DNA of 54,898 bases from an uncultured Desulfovibrionaceae bacterium (GCA_944324045.1 CALUUT010000108.1:1-54898); one strand, 5' to 3'. Positions 44,849-54,139 are shown, counted from the stretch's first letter. Notes: generated by a model not told the origin, from the sequence alone. A program made the numbers and translations.

Positions 44849-45355
44849 TTACTCCATATTGCCAAGGACGGTCCATATCTGGTGAAGGGCTTCGGTCAGT
44901 CCCCATTCATACGCCCCGACCGTCATTGCCTGGGAAAGAGGGTCTTTTTCCAGTTTTTCAAGAAAGCCCTGCGGCAAAGCGCGCCGCACAAGCGGCGGAA
45001 CGACGACGAGCGTATCGCCGGAAGACGGGGCAAGCCCGATAAAGATGGTTTTACCGTCCGGCGAAGGCGGTTGAATGGTTTCCTTGCGGATATGGATTAA
45101 AACCGTAAGCCCATAATGTTCCTTGAACAGTTTCACTATATTGCGCAGTTCGGCTTTCTCCGAATCGCTGAGAACCTGGGCTTCGTCCCAGACTGAGCCG
45201 CGCGTGTTGAGCTGGTCGATCTGCCGTTCCGAATTTTTCCAGAATCCCCAGGCAGTGGCGGCTATGACAATAATCAAAAGCAGGCTGCGGGCAAGCTGTT
45301 CGCGCGGAGAACGCGCTGTGATTTTGGGGAATTTGGCTCGACGGAAAAAAAACAT
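44849..45355 (-). CDS. TPM-domain membrane protein
   Basis: A 168-residue protein with a basic N-terminus, one membrane helix (about 23-40, SLLLIIVIAATAWGFW) and a TPM (YgcG/psb32-like) domain facing the periplasm. Domain segments are VWDEAQVLSDSEKAELRNIV, YGLTVLIHIRKE, IFIGLAPSSGDTLVVVPPLVRRAL and a helical end (LTEALHQIWTVL). TPM domains are linked to membrane-protein repair or phosphatase activity, but no single function is agreed. AAGGAAA lies nine bases before the ATG. It lies downstream of the phosphohexomutase on the same strand, separated by 167 bases. Confidence 0.8.
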   Translation of the reverse strand: MFFFRRAKFPKITARSPREQLARSLLLIIVIAATAWGFWKNSERQIDQLNTRGSVWDEAQVLSDSEKAELRNIVKLFKEHYGLTVLIHIRKETIQPPSPDGKTIFIGLAPSSGDTLVVVPPLVRRALPQGFLEKLEKDPLSQAMTVGAYEWGLTEALHQIWTVLGNME

Positions 45356-45522
45356 GGTGTGTTTCCTTGTGGGGTTTCGAGTCGTTTAGCGGTTGCTATG
45401 CGTTGCGATGCAGGGCGCTGTTCCGGCGGCAAGAAAGACCAATGTCCGCATTTGGAAAGCCGGCTGCAAGCGGAAAGGGGTTTTGGGCGGCGCATAGACA
45501 AAACAGCCTTTGAAAAGGCATT

Positions 45523-46956
45523 CTACAAATATGTCTTAAGTTGTTTAAGCTTTTCATTTCCAGACTGTTGTTCCGATATTTTTTCAAGAACGTTTCGCGC
45601 GAGCTGTTTAAAACTGTTCATGCGTTTTTCTGTTTTTGCCTCAAAACGAAGCGTAAGCGCAGGCTGGGTGTTTGACGCCCGGATCAGCAGCCATCCGTCA
45701 TGAAAGTCGGCTCTGACGCCGTCGATATCCAGGATTTTGACTTCGCCTTTCATTTCTGAAAAAAGCGTTTGGAAATATGCGGTCGCTTCCTTTATGACGC
45801 GTCCTTTCCAGGCGTCGTCGCAGGGCACAAGAATTTCCGGAGTGGAGCAGCATGGTTTCCATCCGGGAAGCGCGGAGAGCCGGACTGATGATTCGGACAA
45901 AATCCGCGTCAGTTTTGCAGCGCCGTACAGAGCGTCGTCAAAACCAAACCAGTCTATTGCGTCAAAATACATGTGCCCGCTCACATCGCCGGCAAAAGCC
46001 GCATTGCGCGCCTTCATCATGGCCTTGATCAGGGAGTGTCCTGTCGGAGAGAACGCCGCCCTGCCGCCATGCGTCCGGATATCGTCGAAGAGACGCATGG
46101 AACTTTTGATGTCGGCGAGAATCAGACTTCCTGGCCGGCGTTTAAGCACGTCCCGCGCAAAAAGAGCGCACAGTTCGTCGCCGTATAAAAGGCGTCCGCA
46201 TTCATCCACCACGCCGAGGCGGTCGGCGTCTCCATCCAGGCCAATGCCGAAATCCGCGTTTTCCTGCACGACCCGTTCCTGCAAAAGCCGCATGTTGCAT
46301 TCCACTGACGGATCAGGATGATGATGGGGAAAATTTCCATCCGGCTCGCAAAACTGGCGGATGACGCGGGCGCCCAGGGATTCAAGAATATCGGCGCACA
46401 GCGTTCCGCCCATGCCGTTGCCGCCGTCTACGACAATGAGAAGCGGACGCGCAAAGGGCTGGATACGCTTTGTGAGGGATTCGATATAGGCGGGCAGCAC
46501 ATTATGCATGCTGAGAAAGCCCTGTCCATGCGCAAAACGTCCGGATGCAAGAAGCTCCTGGATGCAAGAAATATCCTGCCCATAAATGGCCAAACCGTTG
46601 GACCATATTTTAAAGCCGTTATATTCCGGTGGGTTGTGGCTGGCCGTGACCATGACTCCGGCGTCCACGCCCAGCGTGGCGGCTGCGTGGTAAAAAACAG
46701 GCGTCGGGACGGGGCCTGCATCGACGACATGGATTCCTGACGCCGTAAGGCCCCGGCAGAGGGCGTTATGGTATTCCGGCGACGACACTCTGCAATCGCG
46801 GCCAGTGACGGCGCGCCGCTGTCCTTTGCGCAGGAAAAAGGAACCTACGGCCCGTCCGAGGAGAAATACGCTTTCCGCATTGAAGTCTCTTCCGGCAACG
46901 CCGCGAATGTCATATGCCCTGAATGCGGAAGAAGGAATGGTGGGAATGGAGTTCAT
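45523..46956 (-). CDS. Phosphomannomutase/phosphoglucomutase
   Basis: Alpha-D-phosphohexomutase of the AlgC/ManB type, providing mannose 1-phosphate or glucose 1-phosphate for LPS and exopolysaccharide. 477 residues. Motifs: FRAYDIRGVAGRD (about 12-24), the phosphoserine loop VTASHNPPEYNGFK (Ser106), the metal loop DGDADRLGVVDE (Asp241 to Glu252), the sugar loop GDVSGHMYF (usually GEMSGH), and the phosphate loop IRASNTQPALTLRFEA. The ATG at 46956 has GAGG five bases before it; the frame extends to 47016 without support. Confidence 0.93.
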   Translation of the reverse strand: MNSIPTIPSSAFRAYDIRGVAGRDFNAESVFLLGRAVGSFFLRKGQRRAVTGRDCRVSSPEYHNALCRGLTASGIHVVDAGPVPTPVFYHAAATLGVDAGVMVTASHNPPEYNGFKIWSNGLAIYGQDISCIQELLASGRFAHGQGFLSMHNVLPAYIESLTKRIQPFARPLLIVVDGGNGMGGTLCADILESLGARVIRQFCEPDGNFPHHHPDPSVECNMRLLQERVVQENADFGIGLDGDADRLGVVDECGRLLYGDELCALFARDVLKRRPGSLILADIKSSMRLFDDIRTHGGRAAFSPTGHSLIKAMMKARNAAFAGDVSGHMYFDAIDWFGFDDALYGAAKLTRILSESSVRLSALPGWKPCCSTPEILVPCDDAWKGRVIKEATAYFQTLFSEMKGEVKILDIDGVRADFHDGWLLIRASNTQPALTLRFEAKTEKRMNSFKQLARNVLEKISEQQSGNEKLKQLKTYL

Positions 46957-47067
46957 TGGAACCTCAAAAAGCGCGGAAAAGGCGGGGCCGGCTTGTAACA
47001 GGCGTGTAAAAACCAACGGATTTCCCTGCTTGCCAAATCAACATTCATGGCCTATTTTTGCTCTATT

Positions 47068-48249
47068 ATGAATTGGGACTGGGAAAAATTACAACAACGT
47101 CGGCAGAGGCAGTCTGGTGGCGAACAGCGCCACAGCAGCAACAACAATGATTCTTCCGACCCGCCTTTATTCGGAAAAAATCTTAACAAACTGAAGAGTT
47201 TTCGCATTCCTTATGTAAAAGTCGTCATTGTTTTTCTGGTTTTGCTTTGGCTTGCGTCAGGCTTTTTTATCGTTGAATCGGATGAAGAAGGCGTTGTCCT
47301 GCGTTTTGGCCAGTATGTGCGCACCGTGAATGCAGGTCTTAATTATCATTTCCCTTATCCTTTTGAAACTGTTTATACAATAAAAGTTTCTCAGGTGGAT
47401 CGGGTTGAGGTCGGCTTTCGTTCGGGAGATGGCCGCTCCGGCGCGCGAAATTGGGCCGACGAGGCGAGTATGCTGACCAAAGATGAAAATATTGTCAACG
47501 TGCACTACAGCGTTCAGTATCAAAAAGTAGACCCTGTCAAATATCTGTTTAACGTGGCGCACCGATATGACGCAAATGGCCAGAATATCACTGTCAAAAA
47601 TGCGGCGGAAGCGGCAATGCGGGAAACTATCGGCAACAGCACGCTCTCTGAGGCGTTGACCCAGGGGAAGACTGAAGTTCAAAGGCAGGCCACGGAGCTT
47701 CTAAGCTCCATTCTCAACCAGTATGACGCGGGCATAAGAGTGCTCGCCGTGCAGCTTCATGACGTGCAGCCGCCGGAACAGGTGCTTGACGCATTTAAAG
47801 ATGTGGCCAGCGCGCGTGAGGAAAAAAACCGTATGGTCAATGAAGCGGACGCATATAAAAATGAACTGCTTCCCAAGGCCAATGGCTTGGCTGAGGAAAC
47901 GCTTAACAAAGCCAGATCGTATGAACGTGCGGCCGTGTATGCGGCGTCCGCGGAAGCCAATCGTTTTCTGAAGGTGTTTGAGGAATATAAAAAGGCGCCG
48001 GATATAACGCGTAAGCGCATGTACCTTGAGGCGATGGAGGATATTTTGTCCCAGCCCGGCTTGGAAAAAGTCATTGTGCCGCCGGGCGGAGTTGCGCCTT
48101 TGACGCCGTATATGCCGCTTGAGCGCTTGCCGCGTGGAGAAGCGAAGTCTGAAGGGAAGGGGATGGACGCTCCTTCAGAAAGCGTTGCGCGCGCGGTTTC
48201 GTCCTCTGCGGCGCCGGTCGGAAAAAAACAGAATGGGGGACGGCAATGA
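47068..48249 (+). CDS. hflK: FtsH protease modulator HflK
   Basis: SPFH/prohibitin-like membrane protein that, with HflC, forms a cage around FtsH and modulates its activity. 393 residues: an N-terminal Gln/Arg/Ser/Asn-rich tail (MNWDWEKLQQRR...), a helix (about 48-70), then the SPFH domain with VESDEEGVVLRFGQYVRTV, PYPFETVYTIKV and LTKDENIVNVHYSVQYQ. Long charged helices (about 240-300) precede a Pro/Gly-rich end. The start ATG at 47068 begins the usual NWDW sequence but has no strong Shine-Dalgarno; an ATG at 47047 is in frame. The stop overlaps hflC (ATGA). Confidence 0.94.
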   Translation: MNWDWEKLQQRRQRQSGGEQRHSSNNNDSSDPPLFGKNLNKLKSFRIPYVKVVIVFLVLLWLASGFFIVESDEEGVVLRFGQYVRTVNAGLNYHFPYPFETVYTIKVSQVDRVEVGFRSGDGRSGARNWADEASMLTKDENIVNVHYSVQYQKVDPVKYLFNVAHRYDANGQNITVKNAAEAAMRETIGNSTLSEALTQGKTEVQRQATELLSSILNQYDAGIRVLAVQLHDVQPPEQVLDAFKDVASAREEKNRMVNEADAYKNELLPKANGLAEETLNKARSYERAAVYAASAEANRFLKVFEEYKKAPDITRKRMYLEAMEDILSQPGLEKVIVPPGGVAPLTPYMPLERLPRGEAKSEGKGMDAPSESVARAVSSSAAPVGKKQNGGRQ

Positions 48250-49106
48250 ATTCAAGAAAAATATTGATTGTCGTCCTTCTTGTTATTGCGTTTGCCGTAT
48301 TCAGTCAGGCCTTTTTTACGGTGCGCCAGGATCAAACCGCGATTGTGATGCAGTTTGGCGAACCGGTCAGTTCCGCGCTGTCGCCGGGCGCTCATTTCAA
48401 GCTGCCTTTTGTCCAGCATGTTGTGTATTTTGATACGCGCATCCTTGATTATGAAGCGCGCCGCGCCGATGTTCATACTTTGGACGGCAAGGTCATTGTT
48501 TTGGACAGTTATGTGCGCTGGCGGATTCGCGATCCCTTGCTGTTTTACAAAACGGTGCGCACGCAGAACAACGCGTTGCCCAGACTCAACGATACGGTGT
48601 ATTCCGCTTTGATAAACCAGGTCAACCAACATACGCTCCCGCAGATTGTTTCCGGGGAACGCAATGCGATCATGGAAAAGGTGACGGCGCTCGCGACCAA
48701 AGAGACCATGAAAGAATATGGCATTCAGGTTGTGGACGTGCGTATCAAGCGTGCTGATTTGCCTTCCCAGAACCAGGAGGATGTATTCCGGCGCATGCAG
48801 ACGGACCGGGAGCGTGAAGCTCGTCAGTACAGGGCTGACGGCAAGCGGCAAGCCACAATCATCCGTTCCGAGGCGGACAGGGATTATGCCATTATTGTCG
48901 CTGAAGCCAAGGCTCAAGCTGAAGCCATACGGGCAAAAGCCGATGCCGAAGTGGTCCGTATTTATGCGGACGCCCTGTCCAAAGCGCCGGAATTTTACGA
49001 ATTCATGCGGAGTTTGGAGGCATATCGTCAGGGATTCAAGGATAATACCCGGATTATTCTTCCGACCGACAGCCCGGTCTTAAAACATTTTCACTTGAGA
49101 GAATAG
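48246..49106 (+). CDS. hflC: FtsH protease modulator HflC
   Basis: SPFH-domain partner of HflK, 286 residues. An N-terminal helix (about 5-23, ILIVVLLVIAFAVFSQAFF) is followed by VRQDQTAIVMQFGEPV, the SPFH fold with LDYEARRADVHTLDGKVIVL, GIQVVDVRIKRADLP (about 160-174), and a C-terminal helical stretch with many Ala/Glu/Arg. The ATG overlaps the hflK stop and is preceded by GGGGGAC. The two form a coupled pair that ends at the terminator near 49206. The topology has the bulk of the protein in the periplasm. Confidence 0.95.
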   Translation: MNSRKILIVVLLVIAFAVFSQAFFTVRQDQTAIVMQFGEPVSSALSPGAHFKLPFVQHVVYFDTRILDYEARRADVHTLDGKVIVLDSYVRWRIRDPLLFYKTVRTQNNALPRLNDTVYSALINQVNQHTLPQIVSGERNAIMEKVTALATKETMKEYGIQVVDVRIKRADLPSQNQEDVFRRMQTDREREARQYRADGKRQATIIRSEADRDYAIIVAEAKAQAEAIRAKADAEVVRIYADALSKAPEFYEFMRSLEAYRQGFKDNTRIILPTDSPVLKHFHLRE

Positions 49107-49205
49107 AAGCGTTTTTAACAATTTGCTCCTGTAAAAACACGTTTTTTATCGGGATACGTATCTTTGTTGGTGATGCGGAGCATTGCGGATACACTTTGCC
49201 CTTGG

Positions 49206-49250
49206 ACGAGCATGGACATAACCTGTTCATGGCTCGTTCAGGGTTTTTTT
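49206..49250 (+). terminator. Terminator after hflC
   Basis: Stem ACGAGC + ATGGACA / TGTTCAT + GCTCGT with one bulged base and a 5-base loop, followed by TCAGGG and seven T, about 100 bases after hflC. Confidence 0.7.
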
Positions 49251-49452
49251 ATTACGCGAAGTCATGGACACAAAAAGCACATAATACGCTTCAACCAGCC
49301 TTTTGGACATATTGTAAAATGGGTATGAGTTCAAGGTAAAAATGTGGAGATGTTTTTTTATAGCTAATGTATAAATAAGAATTATAGATGTTGTTAAGCG
49401 TATATATTTTTCAATATCTGACAATAGGATATTATATTTTAATAAAGAATGG

Positions 49453-49470
49453 TTCAATTTTTAAATTGAA
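49453..49470. promoter_or_regulatory. AT-rich palindrome, possible operator
   Basis: A perfect inverted repeat (TTCAATTT and AAATTGAA around TT) about 500 bases upstream of the CI-like repressor gene. Operator function is speculative. Confidence 0.3.
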
Positions 49471-49667
49471 TCGAGTTTATTGATATGAATATTTATATAT
49501 ACATCATAAACTGTTTTTATTGTAGAAATGTATATAATTATGTTTATGATCAACTATATAAGTGTTTTTACTTTATACAACTTTCTGTCAACTTTGGTTG
49601 AAATGGGATAGATCGTATTAAATAAACTCGTTTCACTGGCTACATATTGACAATCTTCGATGGAAAC

Positions 49668-49681
49668 CGATATTAATATCG
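49668..49681. promoter_or_regulatory. Perfect 14-base palindrome, possible operator
   Basis: CGATATTAATATCG is its own reverse complement and lies about 285 bases before the repressor start, in non-coding sequence. CI/LexA-like repressors bind such dyads, but no second copy is seen nearby. Confidence 0.3.
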
Positions 49682-49964
49682 AGTGTTCAAAATAACCTTT
49701 TTAATTATACATACCTATCATCGCTTTTCTGATTATTGCGCCCCTGGAAAACAGAAAAATGTTATCGGCGATTGAGTACTTTGCTTGTACTCTGCCGCAT
49801 GACGGTGGAAACCTGAGGTTAAGGGGAGACATCCGGTTTCATTGTGGACGTTGCAGGGTGCGCGGGCGGTTATCGAACAAGCACGGATTTGGCGGCAGTG
49901 CAAGGCGGGCATATCTGCCAAAGGTATGGCGATATATATGTATTTCAAGCGGGAGATGGGATAG

Positions 49965-50660
49965 GTGACTAGCTTTGATGAGATTTTTGAAAGAATCAAG
50001 CTTGCGACGAATACGCGGACGCAAGTCGAGCTGGCTGATGTCCTGGAAATAAGGCAGTCAAGCATTTCTGACGCAAAACGCCGGAAATCCATTCCAGCGG
50101 ATTGGTATATGAAGCTTTTTGAAAAATTTGGCTTGAATCCTGATTGGCTTAAGTGGGAATCCGGGCCCATGTATCTGCGAACTCTTGACGGGTATGCTCC
50201 CAAGCCGGAGATATCCTTCGGCTCTTTGCACGAGCCGCCGGCCGTCTATGGAGAACCGGAAACCAAGTCCGCATTGGTGAGCGTTTATTCAACGCACTGC
50301 GCCGCAGCGGAGCCTGTCCTTGAGCAATTAAGCATGGTGGGAAAATTGTCGGTGCCGTTGTCGTTTTCAAGCGCATCCATTCTTGTGGTGAAGGTGGAGA
50401 CTGGCAGCATGGAGCCCGTCATTCCCAAAGGAGCCCATGTGGGCATTGATACCATGAAGAAAAATGTCGTCATGGGAGAGATTTATGCGGTGCTTATGCC
50501 GTATGAAGGCATTTCGCTGAAGAGGGTTTTTTTGGATGCGGACAACTCCCGCCTTATTCTTCGCGCAGAGCATAAAGAGCACCCGGAACAATATATTTCT
50601 CTTGAAAAAGCAGTGGGGCGGATTGTCGGGCGCGTAGAGTGGCTTATCGCCAGGTTGTAA
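49965..50660 (+). CDS. CI/LexA-like repressor (HTH plus S24 peptidase)
   Basis: 231-residue transcriptional regulator. The N-terminal Bac_CI_repr-type HTH (about 5-65) contains TQVELADVLEIRQSSISDAK and FGLNPDWLKW. A C-terminal S24/LexA peptidase domain (about 130-225) has the Ser-Lys dyad: Ser148 in VETGSMEPVIPKG and Lys186 in GISLKRVF. RecA-stimulated self-cleavage is the family's usual control, though the cleavage site between the domains (usually Ala-Gly) is not clear here. The start is a GTG with GGGAG upstream. No phage genes are adjacent, so it may be a domesticated repressor or a housekeeping stress regulator. Confidence 0.9.
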   Translation: MTSFDEIFERIKLATNTRTQVELADVLEIRQSSISDAKRRKSIPADWYMKLFEKFGLNPDWLKWESGPMYLRTLDGYAPKPEISFGSLHEPPAVYGEPETKSALVSVYSTHCAAAEPVLEQLSMVGKLSVPLSFSSASILVVKVETGSMEPVIPKGAHVGIDTMKKNVVMGEIYAVLMPYEGISLKRVFLDADNSRLILRAEHKEHPEQYISLEKAVGRIVGRVEWLIARL

Positions 50661-51095
50661 ACTTTTTATACGGCTGGAGATTCGGTTTGCATTTTAACCA
50701 CTTCTTGTATTGCTCTTCTTTGTCGTCCCGCCTTCTGCCGTCAAGTCTTGGGGATGATCATCAAAAACTTCTTTATCGTTTAAAATGTTCTCTTTTTACA
50801 GGGGAAGCGTAATGTGTTCTTGCTAAGACGGCAAAGCCGATGAATCCCTTAATTTTGTAACCTTTCCTTGAAGGAGAGGCAGTCCGCATACCCTATCTGT
50901 TGGCCGCAAGAGCCAGCCAACGGATGGGGCGGGACGTGGATTGAAACATATTTCTTCCAAATTGATGGAAAAAAGAGAACCCTTCCAGGAAAAGGTGTTC
51001 CTGAAAGGGTTTGTTGCCGATGATTTGCGGGCGTTCGGCGCAATGTCCAGGCAAAACGCCGCCCGGCGTCTGTTCCATTGGAATGGAAACGTCCG
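50661..51095. other. Intergenic stretch with a lone CRISPR-repeat-like sequence
   Basis: No gene is supported in this 435-base stretch. It holds the aminotransferase terminator (50967-51011) and, at 50916-50947, a sequence whose last 13 bases (CGTGGATTGAAAC) match the 3' end of type I-C CRISPR repeats. No second copy is seen. Confidence 0.4.
50967..51011 (-). terminator. Terminator of the aminotransferase gene
   Basis: On the minus strand, arms AACCCTTTCAGGAA / TTCCTGGAAGGGTT around a 6-base loop, followed by CTCTTTTTT, about 85 bases past the stop. Confidence 0.85.
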
Positions 51096-52253
51096 CTATT
51101 TCCGACTCTCTATGTACTGGGCAAGCCGTTCCATGCCTTCTTCAATATTTTCAAGCGAATTGGCATACGAAAAGCGGAGAAAGCCCTCTGCGTTGGAACC
51201 AAAGTCGATGCCGGGAGTAACGCCCACTCCGACCGTGTCCAGGATATCATAGGCCAAGGCCAGACTGTCCGCGCCAAGATGCCGCGCATCGGCAATGGCA
51301 TAAAATGCCCCAACCGGATTGCCCGCCACTTTGAGCCCCAATTCATTGAGACGCGGGACAAGCACTTTGCGCCGTCGATTGTACTCGTCATGCATGCGTT
51401 TCACATCCTCGGCCCCGTCTTTCAGCGCGGCGATTCCGGCCCATTGCGTGATGCTGTTGGCGCAGACATGAAAGTTTTGCTGCAGGCGCTGCAAGGTGGG
51501 AATGAGCGCTGAAGGGACGACAATCCAGCCAAGACGCAGTCCAGTCATGGCATAGCGCTTGGAAAAGCCGTCGCACAGGCACGCGCTGTCCAAAAATTCA
51601 AGCGCGCTGTTGGCGGAGCCTTCATATACAAGGCCGTGGTATATTTCATCCGAAAAAATCATGGTTCCGTTTTCCGCGCACATTTCGCATATTTCGCGCA
51701 TATCGTCCGCGGGCATGACCGTGCCTGCCGGATTGGAAGGGGAGTTGAGCATCAAAACCCGCGTATCCGGCGTTAAGAGCCGTTTCACGTCGCTTGGCCG
51801 AAATTGGAACCCATCTTCCGGGCTGGTCTGGACATATACAGGCTCGGCGCCGCATATGACTGCAAAGTTGGCGTAACATGCATAGCAGGGGTTGGACATG
51901 AGCACCTTGTCGCCTTTGCCGCATACGGCCATAAAAAGGGTCAGCATGGCGGGCGACGTGCCGTTGGTGACCATGACGCGGTCCGGAGTGACGGTAGTAA
52001 TTCCGTATTCCCGCTCATAGTATTCGCAGATTGCTTCCCGCAACGGCAAAATCCCCATGCTGTGGGTGTAGCCCGTTTTTCCGTCGCGCAAGGCGGCGGC
52101 GGCGGCGTCAAGCACGCATTGCGGGCTTACGAAATCAGGCTGGCCGATTTCAAGATGGATAACCTTTTTCCCGGCGCGCTGAAGCTCCTCTGCGCGCTCA
52201 AGAATGGTCATAGCCAGAAAGGAAGTGATCTGGTCGCAGCGTGTGCGGGTCAT
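51096..52253 (-). CDS. Class I/II pyridoxal-phosphate aminotransferase
   Basis: Fold-type I aminotransferase, 385 residues. Motifs: IHLEIGQPDFVSP (substrate-side loop), GYTHSMGILPLREAI, VTNGTSPAML (cofactor phosphate region), LNSPSNPAGTVMP, IFSDEIYHGLVYEG (Asp202, Tyr205) and the Schiff-base Lys232 in GFSKRYAMTGLRLGW. The substrate is uncertain; aspartate, alanine or aromatic amino acids are common in this group. The ATG at 52253 is preceded by GAGGAG; the frame extends to 52271. A dyad (52293-52312) lies 40 bases upstream. Confidence 0.92.
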   Translation of the reverse strand: MTRTRCDQITSFLAMTILERAEELQRAGKKVIHLEIGQPDFVSPQCVLDAAAAALRDGKTGYTHSMGILPLREAICEYYEREYGITTVTPDRVMVTNGTSPAMLTLFMAVCGKGDKVLMSNPCYACYANFAVICGAEPVYVQTSPEDGFQFRPSDVKRLLTPDTRVLMLNSPSNPAGTVMPADDMREICEMCAENGTMIFSDEIYHGLVYEGSANSALEFLDSACLCDGFSKRYAMTGLRLGWIVVPSALIPTLQRLQQNFHVCANSITQWAGIAALKDGAEDVKRMHDEYNRRRKVLVPRLNELGLKVAGNPVGAFYAIADARHLGADSLALAYDILDTVGVGVTPGIDFGSNAEGFLRFSYANSLENIEEGMERLAQYIESRK

Positions 52254-52292
52254 GTTACGGGTTCTCCTCAAAAATAAGTTTAGTTTGGAAGG

Positions 52293-52312
52293 AATCTTAG
52301 TACGCTAAGATT
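52293..52312. promoter_or_regulatory. Palindrome upstream of the aminotransferase gene
   Basis: Perfect 8-base arms AATCTTAG / CTAAGATT around TACG, 40 bases upstream of the minus-strand aminotransferase start. Candidate operator for that gene or a short hairpin; no other copy seen. Confidence 0.4.
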
Positions 52313-52359
52313 TATTGGAAGACAATCCATAAGCAAGTCTTGAAAAAAGGAGGGGCCAG

Positions 52360-52470
52360 AAAAATAATCAAATAATAACTAACTGAAATAATATGAAAAA
52401 AATAAAATAATAAAGAAAATTTAAAAAAAAGCGTTTTTTTGCTTGCATTTTTTCCGGCGCAAATATAAAA
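52360..52470 (+). promoter_or_regulatory. Probable promoter with A/T-rich upstream element for the tRNA-tuf operon
   Basis: A long A/T tract (about 52360-52430) resembles an UP element. It is followed by TTGCTT (52439-52444) or TTGCAT (52443-52448) and AATATAAAA (52462-52470). The first tRNA begins at 52486. Strong stable-RNA promoters have this layout. Confidence 0.55.
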
Positions 52471-52485
52471 GCGTGTCTCCGTCGT

Positions 52486-52561
52486 GCTGGCGTAGCTCAA
52501 CTGGCAGAGCAGCTGATTTGTAATCAGCAGGTTGCGGGTTCGAGTCCCATCGCCAGCTCCA
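52486..52561 (+). tRNA. tRNA-Thr (anticodon TGT)
   Basis: Acceptor GCTGGCG pairs with CGCCAGC; T discriminator and encoded CCA. Anticodon stem-loop CTGATTTGTAATCAG gives TGT (reads ACA). First tRNA of the cluster upstream of tuf. Confidence 0.96.
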
Positions 52562-52564
52562 TGT

Positions 52565-52650
52565 GGTGGGGTTCCCGAGTGGCCAAAGGGAACAGACTGT
52601 AAATCTGTCGTCGTCCGACTTCGATGGTTCAAATCCATCCCCCACCACCA
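52565..52650 (+). tRNA. tRNA-Tyr (anticodon GTA)
   Basis: Acceptor GGTGGGG pairs with CCCCACC; A and encoded CCA. Anticodon loop CTGTAAA in CAGACTGTAAATCTG gives GTA. A long variable arm marks it as class II. It lies three bases after tRNA-Thr. Confidence 0.96.
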
Positions 52651-52711
52651 TTTGACAAAGCTAGCCAAGCTGTAGGAGACAGAACGCCTGTCGAGGTACT
52701 ACGGCAAGAGC

Positions 52712-52788
52712 GCGGGAATAGCTCAACTGGCCAGAGCATCAGCCTTCCAAGCTGAGGGTTGCGAGTTCGAGTCTCGTTTCCCGCTCCA
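52712..52788 (+). tRNA. tRNA-Gly (anticodon TCC)
   Basis: Acceptor GCGGGAA pairs with TTCCCGC; T and encoded CCA. Anticodon stem-loop TCAGCCTTCCAAGCTGA gives TCC (reads GGA). Confidence 0.96.
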
Positions 52789-52821
52789 TCTCTTGTCTCT
52801 TCTCCTGTCAGTATTTGGAAA

Positions 52822-52897
<76 letters not shown>

Positions 52898-52945
52898 TTT
52901 ATACGTTCCTGATAAAGCAGAACATAAACGCCAGGGAGTCAACTA

Positions 52946-54139
52946 ATGGGTAAGGAAAAATTTACGCGGACCAAGCCGCACGTCAACATCGGCACTATCG
53001 GTCACATCGACCACGGCAAGACCACGCTGACTGCCGCCATCACCAAGATCGCCGGCATGCGCGGCACCGGTACGTACGTTGCCTATGATGAAATCGACAA
53101 GGCCCCTGAAGAAAAAGAACGCGGCATTACAATTGCGACCGCGCACGTCGAGTATGAGACCGAAAAGCGCCACTACGCCCATGTGGACTGCCCTGGTCAC
53201 GCCGACTACATCAAGAATATGATCACCGGCGCTGCTCAGATGGACGGCGCCATTCTGGTCGTCGCCGCAACGGACGGTCCCATGCCTCAGACCCGCGAGC
53301 ATATTCTGCTTGCCCGTCAGGTCGGCGTGCCGAACCTCATCGTTTTCATGAACAAGTGCGATATGGTGGATGATCCTGAACTGCTTGAACTTGTGGAACT
53401 TGAAGTTCGCGAGCTTCTGACGAGCTACGGGTATCCCGGCGATGAAATTCCGGTCATCCGCGGGTCCGCGCTTCGCGCTTTGGAAACCGACGACCCCAAC
53501 AGCGAAGATGCAAAGTGCATTACTGAGCTGCTTGACGCCTGCGACAGCTACTTCCCTGAACCGCAGCGCGATATCGACAAGCCCTTCCTGATGCCGATTG
53601 AAGACGTATTCTCTATTTCCGGTCGCGGCACGGTCGTTACCGGTCGTGTTGAGCGCGGCGTGATCAAGGTAGGCGACGAAGTGGAAATCGTAGGTATCCG
53701 GCCTACTTCCAAGTCCACCTGTACGGGCGTTGAAATGTTCCGCAAGCTGCTTGACCAGGGTCAGGCCGGCGACAACGTGGGCGTGCTGCTTCGCGGCGTG
53801 AAGCGTGAAGAAGTGGAACGCGGTCAGGTGCTTGCCGCTCCCAAGAGCATTACTCCGCACAAGAAGTTTAAAGCTGAAGTGTACGTTCTTTCCAAGGATG
53901 AAGGCGGACGTCATACTCCGTTCTTCACCGGCTATCGTCCTCAGTTCTATGTGCGTACCACGGACGTGACCGGCGTCATCGCTTTGGCTGAAGGCGTGGA
54001 AATGGTTATGCCGGGCGACAACGCTCAGTTTATCGTTGAGCTTATCCACCCCATCGCCATGGAGCAGGGTCTGCGCTTCGCTATCCGTGAAGGCGGCCGG
54101 ACTGTCGGCGCGGGCGTGGTTTCCGAAATTCTGGAGTAA
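52946..54139 (+). CDS. tuf: Elongation factor Tu
   Basis: GTPase that delivers aminoacyl-tRNA to the ribosome. 397 residues, full length. G1 [14 protein letters not shown] (about 19-32), the effector region [15 protein letters not shown]3 DCPGHADY (about 81-88), G4 NKCDMVDD (about 136-143), then domain 2 ([14 protein letters not shown]) and domain 3 ([14 protein letters not shown]). AGGGAG lies nine bases before the ATG. Codon use is clearly more GC-rich at third positions than in neighbours, as expected for a highly expressed gene. Probably cotranscribed with the four upstream tRNAs and rpmG. Confidence 0.99.
   Translation: MGKEKFTRTKPHVNIGTIGHIDHGKTTLTAAITKIAGMRGTGTYVAYDEIDKAPEEKERGITIATAHVEYETEKRHYAHVDCPGHADYIKNMITGAAQMDGAILVVAATDGPMPQTREHILLARQVGVPNLIVFMNKCDMVDDPELLELVELEVRELLTSYGYPGDEIPVIRGSALRALETDDPNSEDAKCITELLDACDSYFPEPQRDIDKPFLMPIEDVFSISGRGTVVTGRVERGVIKVGDEVEIVGIRPTSKSTCTGVEMFRKLLDQGQAGDNVGVLLRGVKREEVERGQVLAAPKSITPHKKFKAEVYVLSKDEGGRHTPFFTGYRPQFYVRTTDVTGVIALAEGVEMVMPGDNAQFIVELIHPIAMEQGLRFAIREGGRTVGAGVVSEILE

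Larger units (their letters stand above)
49251..49964. other. AT-rich region upstream of the CI/LexA-like repressor
   Basis: About 49260-49740 is strongly AT-rich. It has two palindromes: TTCAATTTTTAAATTGAA (49453-49470) and CGATATTAATATCG (49668-49681). No gene supported; the short frames around 49759 have no recognisable motifs. It probably includes the repressor's promoter and operators. Confidence 0.5.

Noticed and set aside
52312..52668. Minus-strand frame across the tRNA cluster
   Set aside because: It overlaps two tRNA genes and its sequence (for example GDGTRTRN) is the known false-protein signature of antisense tRNA.
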